Source: an uncultured Oscillospiraceae bacterium (lineage in GTDB: Bacteria > Bacillota > Clostridia > Oscillospirales > Oscillospiraceae). From it: 8,345 nt of DNA. Below the pieces are notes generated by a model. It did not search any database and was not told the origin of the DNA. It worked only from the letters and a program-made list of their open reading frames with translations. Shown here one piece after another: positions 1 through 5,271 of this stretch. The DNA lies in contig CAKTKM010000060.1 of assembly GCA_934569425.1 (NCBI GenBank), positions 1-8,345 of the forward strand, written 5' to 3'. A program made the translations under genes and the position numbers. Positions within the stretch are counted from its first letter, which is position 1. Every line of letters starts with the position of its first letter.

Positions 1-228
1 GCCATCAAGACCGCGCCTACCAAGACGATCCCGCACTTCGACTTTGAGGTTCCCACCGCACTGCCCGGCGTGGATCCCGCCATTCTGGATCCCCGCGACA
101 CCTATGTCGACGCTTCTGAATGGGAGACCAAGGCGCAGGATCTTGCCAGCCGTTTCGTGAAGAACTTTGTCAAGTATGAAACCAATGAGGCAGGTAAAGC
201 ACTGGTCGAGGCAGGCCCCAAGGCGTAA
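1..228 (+). CDS. pckA: Phosphoenolpyruvate carboxykinase (ATP), C-terminal fragment
   Basis: This is the last 75 codons of a gene that begins before the window, read in frame 1 and ending in TAA. The protein interconverts oxaloacetate plus ATP with phosphoenolpyruvate, CO2 and ADP in the cytosol; in fermentative Clostridia it may run in either direction. Recognition rests on the C-terminal tail: a segment reading [15 protein letters not shown], then ILDPRDTY, then a helix with [12 protein letters not shown], ending [11 protein letters not shown], which is typical of ATP-type PEPCK. The nucleotide-binding and catalytic motifs lie outside the window, so activity cannot be judged. A strong terminator follows 11 bases after the stop, so the transcript probably ends here. 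Confidence 0.87.
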   Translation, partial: AIKTAPTKTIPHFDFEVPTALPGVDPAILDPRDTYVDASEWETKAQDLASRFVKNFVKYETNEAGKALVEAGPKA

Positions 229-239
229 AACAGATAGCC

Positions 240-270
240 AAAAGAAGCCGGAATCCTTCCGGCTTCTTTT
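240..270 (+). terminator. Intrinsic terminator of pckA
   Basis: A perfect 14-bp stem (240-253 with 257-270) encloses a 3-base TCC loop. The left arm begins AAAAGAAGCC and the right arm ends GGCTTCTTTT, followed by CTTATCTT. It lies 11 bases after the pckA stop. The A-rich left base also gives a U tract on the other strand, but no minus-strand gene ends here. Confidence 0.9.
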
Positions 271-300
271 CTTATCTTACAAACCGGAGGAAACAGGAGC

Positions 301-606
301 ATGCTGGAGATCAAAATACTGGTATCGGACATTGACTATGACGGCGCGGTGGAACTGGCGGCGCCTGCCGCTGCGGACAAGCTGGCTGTCAGAGGCGGCC
401 TGATGGGAAAACTGTTGGGGAACAAAAAACGGCTGCTGTGGGTGATCCGCAAATATCTCAACAGAAAGAGCCAGGCGGAGCGTGACAAGCTGGCGGCGGA
501 TCTTTCCGCCAGATACCGCGGCCAGATCATTGAAAAGGCTGCCGCGTTTGCGGCTGAGAAGGGCGTTACCCTCCAGATCCGTGATATTTCTGTGCGAAAC
601 ATATAA
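301..606 (+). CDS. Hypothetical small cytosolic protein, 101 aa
   Basis: I do not recognise this protein. The ATG at 301 follows a GGAGG at 286-290 (10-base gap) and an AGGAG directly before it, so translation is plausible. The protein starts with a strand-like stretch (LEIKILVSDIDYDGAVEL), continues with a glycine-containing turn (RGGLMGKLLGNKK, residues 31-43) and a basic helical middle rich in K, R and A, and ends with a second strand-like segment (VTLQIRDISVRNI). No signal peptide or membrane helix is apparent. It sits between two strong terminators, so it is probably a single-gene unit or depends on pckA read-through; I see no clear promoter in the 30 bases after the pckA hairpin. Codon use resembles its neighbours. 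It is judged a real gene from ribosome site, length and terminator. Confidence 0.72.
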   Translation: MLEIKILVSDIDYDGAVELAAPAAADKLAVRGGLMGKLLGNKKRLLWVIRKYLNRKSQAERDKLAADLSARYRGQIIEKAAAFAAEKGVTLQIRDISVRNI

Positions 607-607
607 A

Positions 608-642
608 AAATACCGGCAAAGGTGAAACCTTTGCCGGTATTT
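608..642. terminator. Shared two-way terminator between the 101-aa gene and ltaE
   Basis: A perfect 16-bp stem (608-623 with 627-642) with a GAA loop starts directly after the stop of the plus-strand gene. On the minus strand it lies 29 bases past the ltaE stop and is followed by a run of T (complement of the A run at 605-610), so it should act especially well for ltaE. On the plus strand the tail is only ATTTC. Confidence 0.88.
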
Positions 643-671
643 CAGCGTCTATAGAGTAGTGTTTCTGAAGC

Positions 672-1712
672 TTATTTTTTCAGCGCATTGACCGCTTCCC
701 GCAGGGCGTCAACATTCTCCTGCGTCGTGGCCCAGCTTCCGCAGAAGCGAACGCCGGAGTGGGTGGCATCTACCCGCGTCCAATACTCATAGCCGAAGTT
801 CTTGCCCAAAATCGCCAGCTCATCATCGGGGATGATGGGATACTGCTGGTTGGTAGGGGAGTTGAACAACAGCGGATAACCATTCGACACGAAGATCTCG
901 CGGATCTGGAAAGCCTTGTCGATGGCATTGCGGGCGATCTTGAAATAGAGGTCGTCTGTGAAAAGCGTATCGAACTGGATCCCCAGCAGACGTCCCTTGG
1001 CCAACATACCGCCCCGCTGCTTCATCATGAAGCGAAAGTCCTTTTTCAGCGCGGGATTCATAATGACCACCGCTTCACCAAACAGCGCACCGACCTTGGT
1101 GCCGCCGATGTAGAACACATCGCACAGCCGCGCCAGCTCCGGCAGCGTTACATCATTGGCATCGCAGGCAAGGCCATAGCCGAGGCGCGCACCGTCCACA
1201 AACAGCGGAAGGCCATAGGCGCGGCATATATCGTAGATCGCCGTCAGCTCCGCCTTGCTATACAGCATGCCGGTCTCGGTCGGCTGGGAGATATAGACCA
1301 TGCCCGGTTGGACGATATGCTCAGTGGATTCGTCGTGTTTATGCCATTCCACATAATCGGCGATCTGCTGGGCGGTGATCTTTCCGTCATCGGTGGGCAG
1401 AGTGATGACCTTGTGACCGGTGGACTCGATCGCACCGGTCTCATGGCAGTTGATGTGACCGCTGACAGCAGACAACACGCCCTGCCAGGGGCGCAGAATG
1501 GCGGCAATCACCGTGGTGTTGGTCTGGGTACCGCCTACCAGAAAATGTACGTCACTGTCAGGTGCCTGACAGGCGGCCTTGATCTTCTCGCGGGCGGATG
1601 CGCAGATCTCGTCTTCACTGTAGCCGATGGTCTGCATCATATTGGTCTCAGCCAGCCGGGTCATGATGGCGCTGTGAGCGCCCTCCAGATAATCGCTGTT
1701 AAAATAGATCAT
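672..1712 (-). CDS. ltaE: Low-specificity L-threonine aldolase (PLP-dependent)
   Basis: This is a fold-type I PLP enzyme of 346 residues, the usual length for the family, cleaving L-threonine or allo-threonine to glycine and acetaldehyde in the cytosol. Visible motifs in order: N-terminal NSDYLEGAH (5-13); GGTQTN (60-65), the PLP-phosphate region; SGHINCHETGA (84-94), with the histidine expected to stack on PLP; FVDGARLGYG (171-180), with Asp173 facing the pyridine nitrogen and Arg176; and YIGGTKVGALFGE (201-213), where Lys206 is the expected Schiff-base lysine. The ATG is preceded by AAAGGAG with an 8-base gap, fixing the start. A sigma-A-like promoter lies just upstream, divergent from that of the sortase. 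Related beta-eliminating lyases cannot be strictly excluded, but the motif order fits threonine aldolase well. Confidence 0.93.
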   Translation of the reverse strand: MIYFNSDYLEGAHSAIMTRLAETNMMQTIGYSEDEICASAREKIKAACQAPDSDVHFLVGGTQTNTTVIAAILRPWQGVLSAVSGHINCHETGAIESTGHKVITLPTDDGKITAQQIADYVEWHKHDESTEHIVQPGMVYISQPTETGMLYSKAELTAIYDICRAYGLPLFVDGARLGYGLACDANDVTLPELARLCDVFYIGGTKVGALFGEAVVIMNPALKKDFRFMMKQRGGMLAKGRLLGIQFDTLFTDDLYFKIARNAIDKAFQIREIFVSNGYPLLFNSPTNQQYPIIPDDELAILGKNFGYEYWTRVDATHSGVRFCGSWATTQENVDALREAVNALKK

Positions 1713-1747
1713 GATAGATGCTCCTTTATATTAGCTTTTCCACCGTT

Positions 1748-1776
1748 ATTCTATCGCATTTTTCCTGTTAAGTAAA
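1748..1776 (-). promoter_or_regulatory. Sigma-A-like promoter of ltaE
   Basis: On the minus strand, TTTACT (1771-1776) and TAGAAT (1748-1753) are separated by exactly 17 bases and lie 36 bases upstream of the ltaE start. An AAAGGAG ribosome site follows at 1721-1727. Confidence 0.6.
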
Positions 1777-1795
1777 GGGAAATTTCCAATATAGC

Positions 1796-1824
1796 TTGCA
1801 AAGTGAGACATAATCTGCTACAAT
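1796..1824 (+). promoter_or_regulatory. Sigma-A-like promoter of the sortase gene
   Basis: TTGCAA (1796-1801) and TACAAT (1819-1824) are separated by exactly 17 bases, 27 bases before the sortase ATG. The -35 elements of this promoter and of the divergent ltaE promoter are only 19 bases apart, so the two could compete or share a regulator. Confidence 0.68.
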
Positions 1825-1851
1825 AATGCAGACGACAAGGAGGCTTGTTTG

Positions 1852-2697
1852 ATGAACAACAATACAAATTACCCGGAATATCCCGAAAGCGGCAAGCGCG
1901 TCAGCGGCGGCCGCAAAAGAAGAAAGAAAAAGCAGAACCGTGCGCTCTACTATGTACTTTTGGTGGTGTTGCTGGGCGTTTTAGTGTTTTCGGCAGTAAA
2001 GATCATCAGCTATTTTAAGCAGCAGGCGGATGCTACCAATGCGCAGAATGAGATCACGAATAATTATGTAACGCCCAGCGTCGGCGATACGACACAGAGC
2101 GGTGAGGGAGAGCAGAAAGACGGAGCAACTAAGGAGTTGGATCCTGACAGCATTGACGTTGACTTTACCGCATTATGCGCTGATTATCCTGATGTTGTAG
2201 GCTATATCTACAGTGCCAATACCCTGATCCAGCAGCCGATCCAGTACGGCAAGGGCAATGAATACTACCTGACCCATGACCTGAAGGGCAATACCAATAA
2301 CAACGGCAGTATTTTCATTGAGCAGCTCAACAGCAGCTCTTTCTCCGATGGCAATACCATCATTTACGGCCACAATATGAAGACCGGTTTGATGTTTGCT
2401 AATCTGCGCAATTACCATACGGACAAGTCCTATTACGCCGCCCACCCGTATATGTATATCTATACGCCCAGCCAGAATTATCGTTTGGATCTGTTTGCCG
2501 GTTTTGTCTGTGAGCATAATGATGAGATCTACAGCACAGAATTGACACAGGCACAGTTGGAAGCCATGGCAGCCAAGTCCGACTTCAAGGCGAACATTGG
2601 AACGCCTACCGGAAAAACCGTGACACTGTCTACTTGCTCTTATGAGTTTGATGATGCGCGTTATGTGGTGATCGGTTCTCTGGTTCCCATCAATTGA
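1852..2697 (+). CDS. srtB: Class B sortase, membrane-anchored
   Basis: This is a cysteine transpeptidase expected to join surface proteins bearing a sorting signal to the cell wall. The start is set at ATG 1852 because AAGGAGG (1837-1843) lies 8 bases upstream; a TTG directly before it would leave only 5. The 281-residue protein has a basic N-terminus (RKRRKKK, 21-27), one membrane helix at about 31-50 (type II topology), a polar linker rich in N, T, Q and E (about 58-100), then the sortase domain. Catalytic residues are all visible: His174 in YGHNMKTG, Cys262 in TLSTC and Arg270 in DDARYVVIG. The segment GSIFIEQLNSSSFSDGNTII is typical of class B. No LPxTG-like substrate or accessory pilin gene is in the window, so it is an orphan sortase whose target cannot be named. 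A convergent hairpin terminator follows. Confidence 0.92.
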   Translation: MNNNTNYPEYPESGKRVSGGRKRRKKKQNRALYYVLLVVLLGVLVFSAVKIISYFKQQADATNAQNEITNNYVTPSVGDTTQSGEGEQKDGATKELDPDSIDVDFTALCADYPDVVGYIYSANTLIQQPIQYGKGNEYYLTHDLKGNTNNNGSIFIEQLNSSSFSDGNTIIYGHNMKTGLMFANLRNYHTDKSYYAAHPYMYIYTPSQNYRLDLFAGFVCEHNDEIYSTELTQAQLEAMAAKSDFKANIGTPTGKTVTLSTCSYEFDDARYVVIGSLVPIN

Positions 2698-2730
2698 GTT
2701 TGTCGGTTTTCTCTTAACATAGTGCGCAAA

Positions 2731-2757
2731 CAGCCCCGCCGTTGAACGGCGGGGCTG
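2731..2757. terminator. GC-rich hairpin terminator between the sortase and the 60-aa gene
   Basis: A perfect 13-bp stem (2731-2743 with 2745-2757) has arms CAGCCCCGCCGTT and its complement around a single central G, so the real loop is about TTGAA. It is followed by CTTT on the plus strand and TTT on the minus strand. It lies between two convergent genes and could serve both; the U tracts are short. Confidence 0.78.
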
Positions 2758-2776
2758 CTTTATGTAAGCGCGGCGT

Positions 2777-2959
2777 TTACACTGTGCCGCCGCGTGTGAC
2801 GACATGGCGGAGGAGACCGCCGATGCACAGAAGACCTGTGACGCAGGCCAACGCGATGGTCACATATGTCAGCGCGGAAAGCTGGGGGATCAACAGACCG
2901 GCCACAGTGCAGATCAGACACAGCACCACACCGGCGGCGATGGGGATCAAATTCTTCAT
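2777..2959 (-). CDS. Small two-helix membrane protein, 60 aa
   Basis: I do not recognise the family. The protein is almost wholly hydrophobic: helix 1 at about 3-24 (LIPIAAGVVLCLICTVAGLL), a short turn with PQLSA, helix 2 at about 30-50 (LTYVTIALACVTGLLCIGGLL), then a short basic tail (RHVVTRGGTV). The tail would place the C-terminus inside by the positive-inside rule. Translation is well supported: AAAGGAG (2967-2973) lies 7 bases before the ATG. A TACAAT-like -10 element lies about 50 bases upstream, and further upstream is a phased hexamer array described separately, which suggests regulated expression. No function is assigned. Confidence 0.72.
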   Translation of the reverse strand: MKNLIPIAAGVVLCLICTVAGLLIPQLSALTYVTIALACVTGLLCIGGLLRHVVTRGGTV

Positions 2960-3007
2960 GGCGATACTCCTTTCAAAGTGTGAACGTTGGTTTCTTTCTA
3001 TCCTCTG

Positions 3008-3018
3008 ATTGTAGTATA
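3008..3018 (-). promoter_or_regulatory. Probable -10 region of the 60-aa membrane protein gene
   Basis: On the minus strand two overlapping -10-like hexamers occur: TATACT (3013-3018) and TACAAT (3008-3013). No good -35 hexamer stands 16-18 bases upstream (TTTTCC is the nearest candidate). A weak -35 is common at activator-dependent promoters, and the phased array just upstream would fit that, which is an inference. Confidence 0.42.
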
Positions 3019-3039
3019 TGCCAAAAAGCGGAAAACATC

Positions 3040-3090
3040 ATTACGAATCCGTTGCGCTTTGGTTACAGCTTTGGCTACAAAATAGTTACA
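3040..3090 (-). promoter_or_regulatory. Phased array of five GTTACA-like hexamers, possible regulator-binding site
   Basis: On the plus strand the hexamers are ATTACG (3040-3045), GTTGCG (3051-3056), GTTACA (3062-3067), GCTACA (3074-3079) and GTTACA (3085-3090), with start-to-start spacings of 11, 11, 12 and 11 bases, about one helical turn each. The middle part is also a tandem 12-base repeat (GCTTTGGYTACA twice, 3056-3079). Read on the minus strand the units are TGTAAC-like, as in direct-repeat sites of OmpR/PhoB-family response regulators. The array begins about 26 bases upstream of the candidate -10 element of the 60-aa gene. Regulator and function are inferred, not shown. Confidence 0.4.
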
Positions 3091-3219
3091 GAACGCCCGT
3101 TTTGAGCCGCGTAGTATGCAGAAAAGCTTTTTGATTTGTCTGAGCCTGTTAATCGATGGCAGCGCCAAACGGTTTTTCGTTGCGTTCTTTTGCGGAAAGC
3201 ATTTGCTGCGATCAAAAGC
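3091..3219. other. Intergenic stretch with no supported gene
   Basis: This belongs to the roughly 295-base gap between the 60-aa gene and cotJC. A minus-strand reading frame crosses it (2998-3258), but it starts inside the end of cotJC, has no ribosome site and has a composition unlike a known protein. Weak long-range complementarity exists: GAACGC (3091-3096) with GCGTTC (3182-3187), nested outside CCGTTT (3097-3102) with AAACGG (3167-3172). A structured transcript is possible but unproven. Confidence 0.4.
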
Positions 3220-3250
3220 GAGTGGCCAGCTCGATTTGAGCTGGCCACTC
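3220..3250. terminator. Intrinsic terminator of the cotJ operon
   Basis: A perfect 13-bp stem (3220-3232 with 3238-3250; arms GAGTGGCCAGCTC and its complement) has a 5-base loop. On the minus strand it starts 4 bases after the cotJC stop and is followed by GCTTTT. On the plus strand it is followed by TTTTT, so it would also stop any transcript entering from the gap on the left. Confidence 0.9.
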
Positions 3251-3254
3251 TTTT

Positions 3255-3851
3255 TCATGCGTCAAAACTGGGATTGATATAATAAAAGTTCTTTTGATCC
3301 ATTCGATCTTTGGCAAGCCGCAGCCCTTCGCCGAAGCGTTGAAAATGCACGATCTCACGAGCCCGTAAAAACTTGATGACATCATTTACATCCGGGTCAT
3401 CGGACAAGCGCAGAATGTTGTCATAGGTAACACGCGCCTTTTGTTCGGCGGCCAGATCTTCGGTCAGATCGGCAATCAAATCGCCTTTGACCGCCATGGA
3501 TGCCGCATTCCAAGGGGATCCGGAAGCTGCCGTGGGATAGACGCTGGCGGTGTGATCCACGAAATAAGCATCAAAGCCTGCGGTCTTAATATCATCCTCG
3601 CTGAGGTTCCGCGTCAGTTGGTGTACGATCGTACCGATCATCTCCAAATGTCCCAGTTCCTCTGTGCCGATGTCGGTCAGAAGTCCCTTTAACTCCGGAT
3701 AGGGCATGGAGTACCGCTGGCTGAGATAGCGCAAAGAGGCGCCAAGCTCACCGTCTGGGCCACCATATTGGCTGATGATCAAAGCGGCCAGTTTTGGATT
3801 GGTGTTTTTGATTTTCACCGGGTATTGCAGCTTTTTTTCATAGACGAACAT
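3255..3851 (-). CDS. cotJC: Spore coat protein CotJC, manganese-catalase-like
   Basis: This ferritin-like dimanganese-catalase-family protein belongs to the spore coat; in Bacillus and Clostridioides relatives it is part of the CotJ complex and may break down hydrogen peroxide. The start is set at ATG 3849-3851, giving 198 residues, because AAGGAGG (3861-3867) stands 9 bases upstream and the residues before it in the longer frame encode the end of the upstream gene in another frame. The N-terminus MFVYEKKLQYPV is typical. The five expected metal ligands are visible: Glu35 (GELGA), Glu65 and His68 (TEELGHLE), Glu136 (AAEQKAR) and His169 (EIVHF). Its ATG overlaps the upstream stop by one base (TAATG), implying coupled translation. 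A strong terminator follows at once. Confidence 0.93.
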   Translation of the reverse strand: MFVYEKKLQYPVKIKNTNPKLAALIISQYGGPDGELGASLRYLSQRYSMPYPELKGLLTDIGTEELGHLEMIGTIVHQLTRNLSEDDIKTAGFDAYFVDHTASVYPTAASGSPWNAASMAVKGDLIADLTEDLAAEQKARVTYDNILRLSDDPDVNDVIKFLRAREIVHFQRFGEGLRLAKDRMDQKNFYYINPSFDA

Positions 3852-4393
3852 TACTCGTTCCCTCCTTCGTCCCAAGGCCATGGGTCGTCCAGCCATTTGA
3901 AAGAGCCCTCAGTAATATCCGTCTGAAGCAGAGGTCCGTTCTGCTCTTCGTACCGCCTGCGCCCCTCCTGCCCAAGCCGGATATAGTTCCAGTAAAGCGC
4001 CAGCGCTTCCTGGTCATCCCGATGGGTGGTCAGGTACAGACCCAGCTCGTCGATGGCAAAGTCCAATGCCATCAGTTCAGAAAGCTGTGTATTTGAAGCG
4101 GGAAAGCGCGTCTTTAGCTCTTGATGAAAGGGGAGATCCAGTCCAGGAAACAGCGTACCACGCTGCAATGCCTCACGGTTATCATACCGTTTGGGGTTGT
4201 TGTCCTGCATAGCGATAAAGGGATATGCCATGGCCGCACAGGTAGATGGCAGGCTGCCGTTTTGCCCGCCGCAGTTTGGCGCATCGCTCATACGCGCTAT
4301 ATTTGCCGATTTTTCCGGAGCAGCCGGTACTGGCGCCTGTTCCGCTGCCGGCACTTGAGATCTTCCGGCAATAGATTGTTCCATATACAACAA
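3851..4393 (-). CDS. cotJA-cotJB: CotJA-CotJB fusion, spore coat-associated protein
   Basis: One uninterrupted frame holds what are normally two neighbouring proteins. After a low-complexity Ala/Pro/Glu N-terminus (about 1-50), residues 54-89 match the CotJA signature (AMAYPFI, then REALQRGTLFPGLDLPF). Residues 104-174 match CotJB (LSELMALDFAIDELGLYLTTH, YEEQNGPL, and the terminal PWPW). In relatives CotJA and CotJB are small separate coat proteins encoded just before cotJC, and the order is kept here. AAGGAGG at 4400-4406 favours a TTG start, at 4393 (6-base gap) or 4390 (9-base gap); the first ATG at 4384 would be 15 bases away and is less likely. The stop overlaps the cotJC start, and the cotJC ribosome site lies within its last codons. 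Expression is probably in the mother cell during sporulation, as for known cotJ operons. Confidence 0.85.
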   Translation of the reverse strand: MLYMEQSIAGRSQVPAAEQAPVPAAPEKSANIARMSDAPNCGGQNGSLPSTCAAMAYPFIAMQDNNPKRYDNREALQRGTLFPGLDLPFHQELKTRFPASNTQLSELMALDFAIDELGLYLTTHRDDQEALALYWNYIRLGQEGRRRYEEQNGPLLQTDITEGSFKWLDDPWPWDEGGNE

Positions 4394-4436
4394 GGTGTTC
4401 CTCCTTTTAACATGCTCAGCCGATCACGGCTCATGC

Positions 4437-4486
4437 CAGTATATGCCGCAGCGGCAAAATTGGGGATTTCTTTTTGCGGCATACTG
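4437..4486. repeat. Imperfect inverted repeat between cotJ and cwlD
   Basis: The left arm CAGTATATGCCGCA (4437-4450) pairs with the right arm TGCGGCATACTG (4475-4486): 12 matched pairs with a two-base TA bulge. It lies in the 151-base region from which the cotJ operon and cwlD diverge. Each arm carries, reading outward toward its own gene, a CATA-type element: CATATACT toward cotJ and CATACTGT toward cwlD. These resemble -10 elements of the sporulation factors sigma-E or sigma-K at about 7 of 8 positions, but I cannot find convincing -35 partners. It could be an operator or a symmetric promoter pair. It lacks a U tract suited to termination. Confidence 0.5.
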
Positions 4487-4489
4487 TGC

Positions 4490-4495
4490 TACAAT
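4490..4495 (+). promoter_or_regulatory. Candidate -10 element upstream of cwlD
   Basis: TACAAT matches the vegetative -10 consensus at 5 of 6 positions and lies 49 bases before the cwlD start. No acceptable -35 hexamer stands 16-18 bases upstream, so this is a weak call. The overlapping CATACTGT (4480-4487) is an alternative sporulation-type element, which would agree with the known sigma-E and sigma-G control of cwlD in Bacillus subtilis. Confidence 0.3.
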
Positions 4496-4544
4496 GCATA
4501 TGTAATGCTTCGCTGTCATAGACTGCCTCGAAGGGGGCGGTAGG

Positions 4545-5258
4545 ATGATTTTGCTGATCCATCGGAAACGGGCGACCGGAATTGCGGTTTTCCTGCTGCT
4601 GACGGTTACGGTACTGTCACTGACGATAAAACCGGAAAAAGCGGTTCAGGCGTTTTCCTGTGTGCAGCTTCCGGAACGGGAGGTCATCATTCTTGATGCG
4701 GGTCACGGCGGCGCAGATGGCGGCGCGGTGGCGGCGGACGGCACGCCGGAAAGCGGTATCAATCTCGCCATAGTGCTGCGGCTGCGGGATTTTTTCTCAT
4801 TCATGGGATGGCAAACCGTGCTGACCCGCACGGATGACGGATCTCTTGCTGATTCGGACAGCGGTACGCTGCGGCAGCAGAAGGTCAGCGACACCAAAAA
4901 CCGGGTGGCGCGGATCAACAGCATTCAAAACGGCTGTTTGATCAGCATACATCAAAATACGCTTCCTGGGCATCCGAATGTCCATGGCGCACAGGTGTTT
5001 TATGGAACGGTAAGCAGCAGCGACAGCCGTGCGGTATTCGTGCAGCAGGCACTGAACGAAGCGGTCAACGGGGGAAACGAAAAGAACAGCAAGCCGATCG
5101 GCAGCGACATCTACATCATGGCACACGCACAGTGTGCCGCTTTGCTTGTGGAATGTGGTTTTCTCAGCAACAGTGCGGAAGCAGCGCTGCTGCTGACGCC
5201 GCGGCATCAGACGAAACTGGCGGCAGCCATCGGCTGCGGCTATTTGCAATCTCGATAA
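4545..5258 (+). CDS. cwlD: N-acetylmuramoyl-L-alanine amidase CwlD (spore cortex)
   Basis: This zinc-dependent Amidase_3 enzyme removes peptide side chains from muramic acid during formation of muramic-delta-lactam in the spore cortex, a mark needed by germination lytic enzymes. At 237 residues its length equals that of the well-known B. subtilis CwlD. There is an N-terminal membrane or signal helix (about 11-27, IAVFLLLTVTVLSL), then the catalytic domain. Zinc ligands are visible as His54 (LDAGHGGADGG), Glu69 (PESGINLAI) and His136 (SIHQN); Glu203 in LLVECGFLSN is the expected catalytic residue. AAGGGGG (4531-4537) lies 7 bases before the ATG. Divergence from the cotJ operon supports a spore role over a vegetative autolysin. 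radA follows 13 bases later, very likely in the same transcript. Confidence 0.9.
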   Translation: MILLIHRKRATGIAVFLLLTVTVLSLTIKPEKAVQAFSCVQLPEREVIILDAGHGGADGGAVAADGTPESGINLAIVLRLRDFFSFMGWQTVLTRTDDGSLADSDSGTLRQQKVSDTKNRVARINSIQNGCLISIHQNTLPGHPNVHGAQVFYGTVSSSDSRAVFVQQALNEAVNGGNEKNSKPIGSDIYIMAHAQCAALLVECGFLSNSAEAALLLTPRHQTKLAAAIGCGYLQSR

Positions 5259-5271
5259 ACGGGTGATACGA

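Noticed and set aside
759..1775. Long plus-strand open frame (338 codons) opposite ltaE
   Set aside because: It is a shadow of the well-supported threonine aldolase gene. It has no ribosome site, no recognisable domain and an unusual composition rich in G, H, I and R.
2173..2805. Minus-strand open frame of 210 codons across the sortase gene
   Set aside because: It overlaps a sortase with all catalytic residues intact, crosses the terminator hairpin, and shows no domain or ribosome site.
3056..3079. Tandem 12-base repeat as a possible CRISPR or mobile-element end
   Set aside because: There are only two direct copies with no spacer, no cas gene, no transposase and no target duplication; the phased hexamer reading explains it better.
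2998..3258. Minus-strand open frame of 86 codons between cotJC and the 60-aa gene
   Set aside because: It starts inside the end of cotJC, runs through the cotJ terminator, lacks a ribosome site and overlaps the candidate promoter region of the downstream gene.
3852..3896. Longer N-terminus for CotJC starting near 3896
   Set aside because: The extra 15 residues would be read from the end of the upstream gene in another frame, while an AAGGAGG stands 9 bases before the inner ATG at 3851 and the protein from there matches the usual CotJC start.
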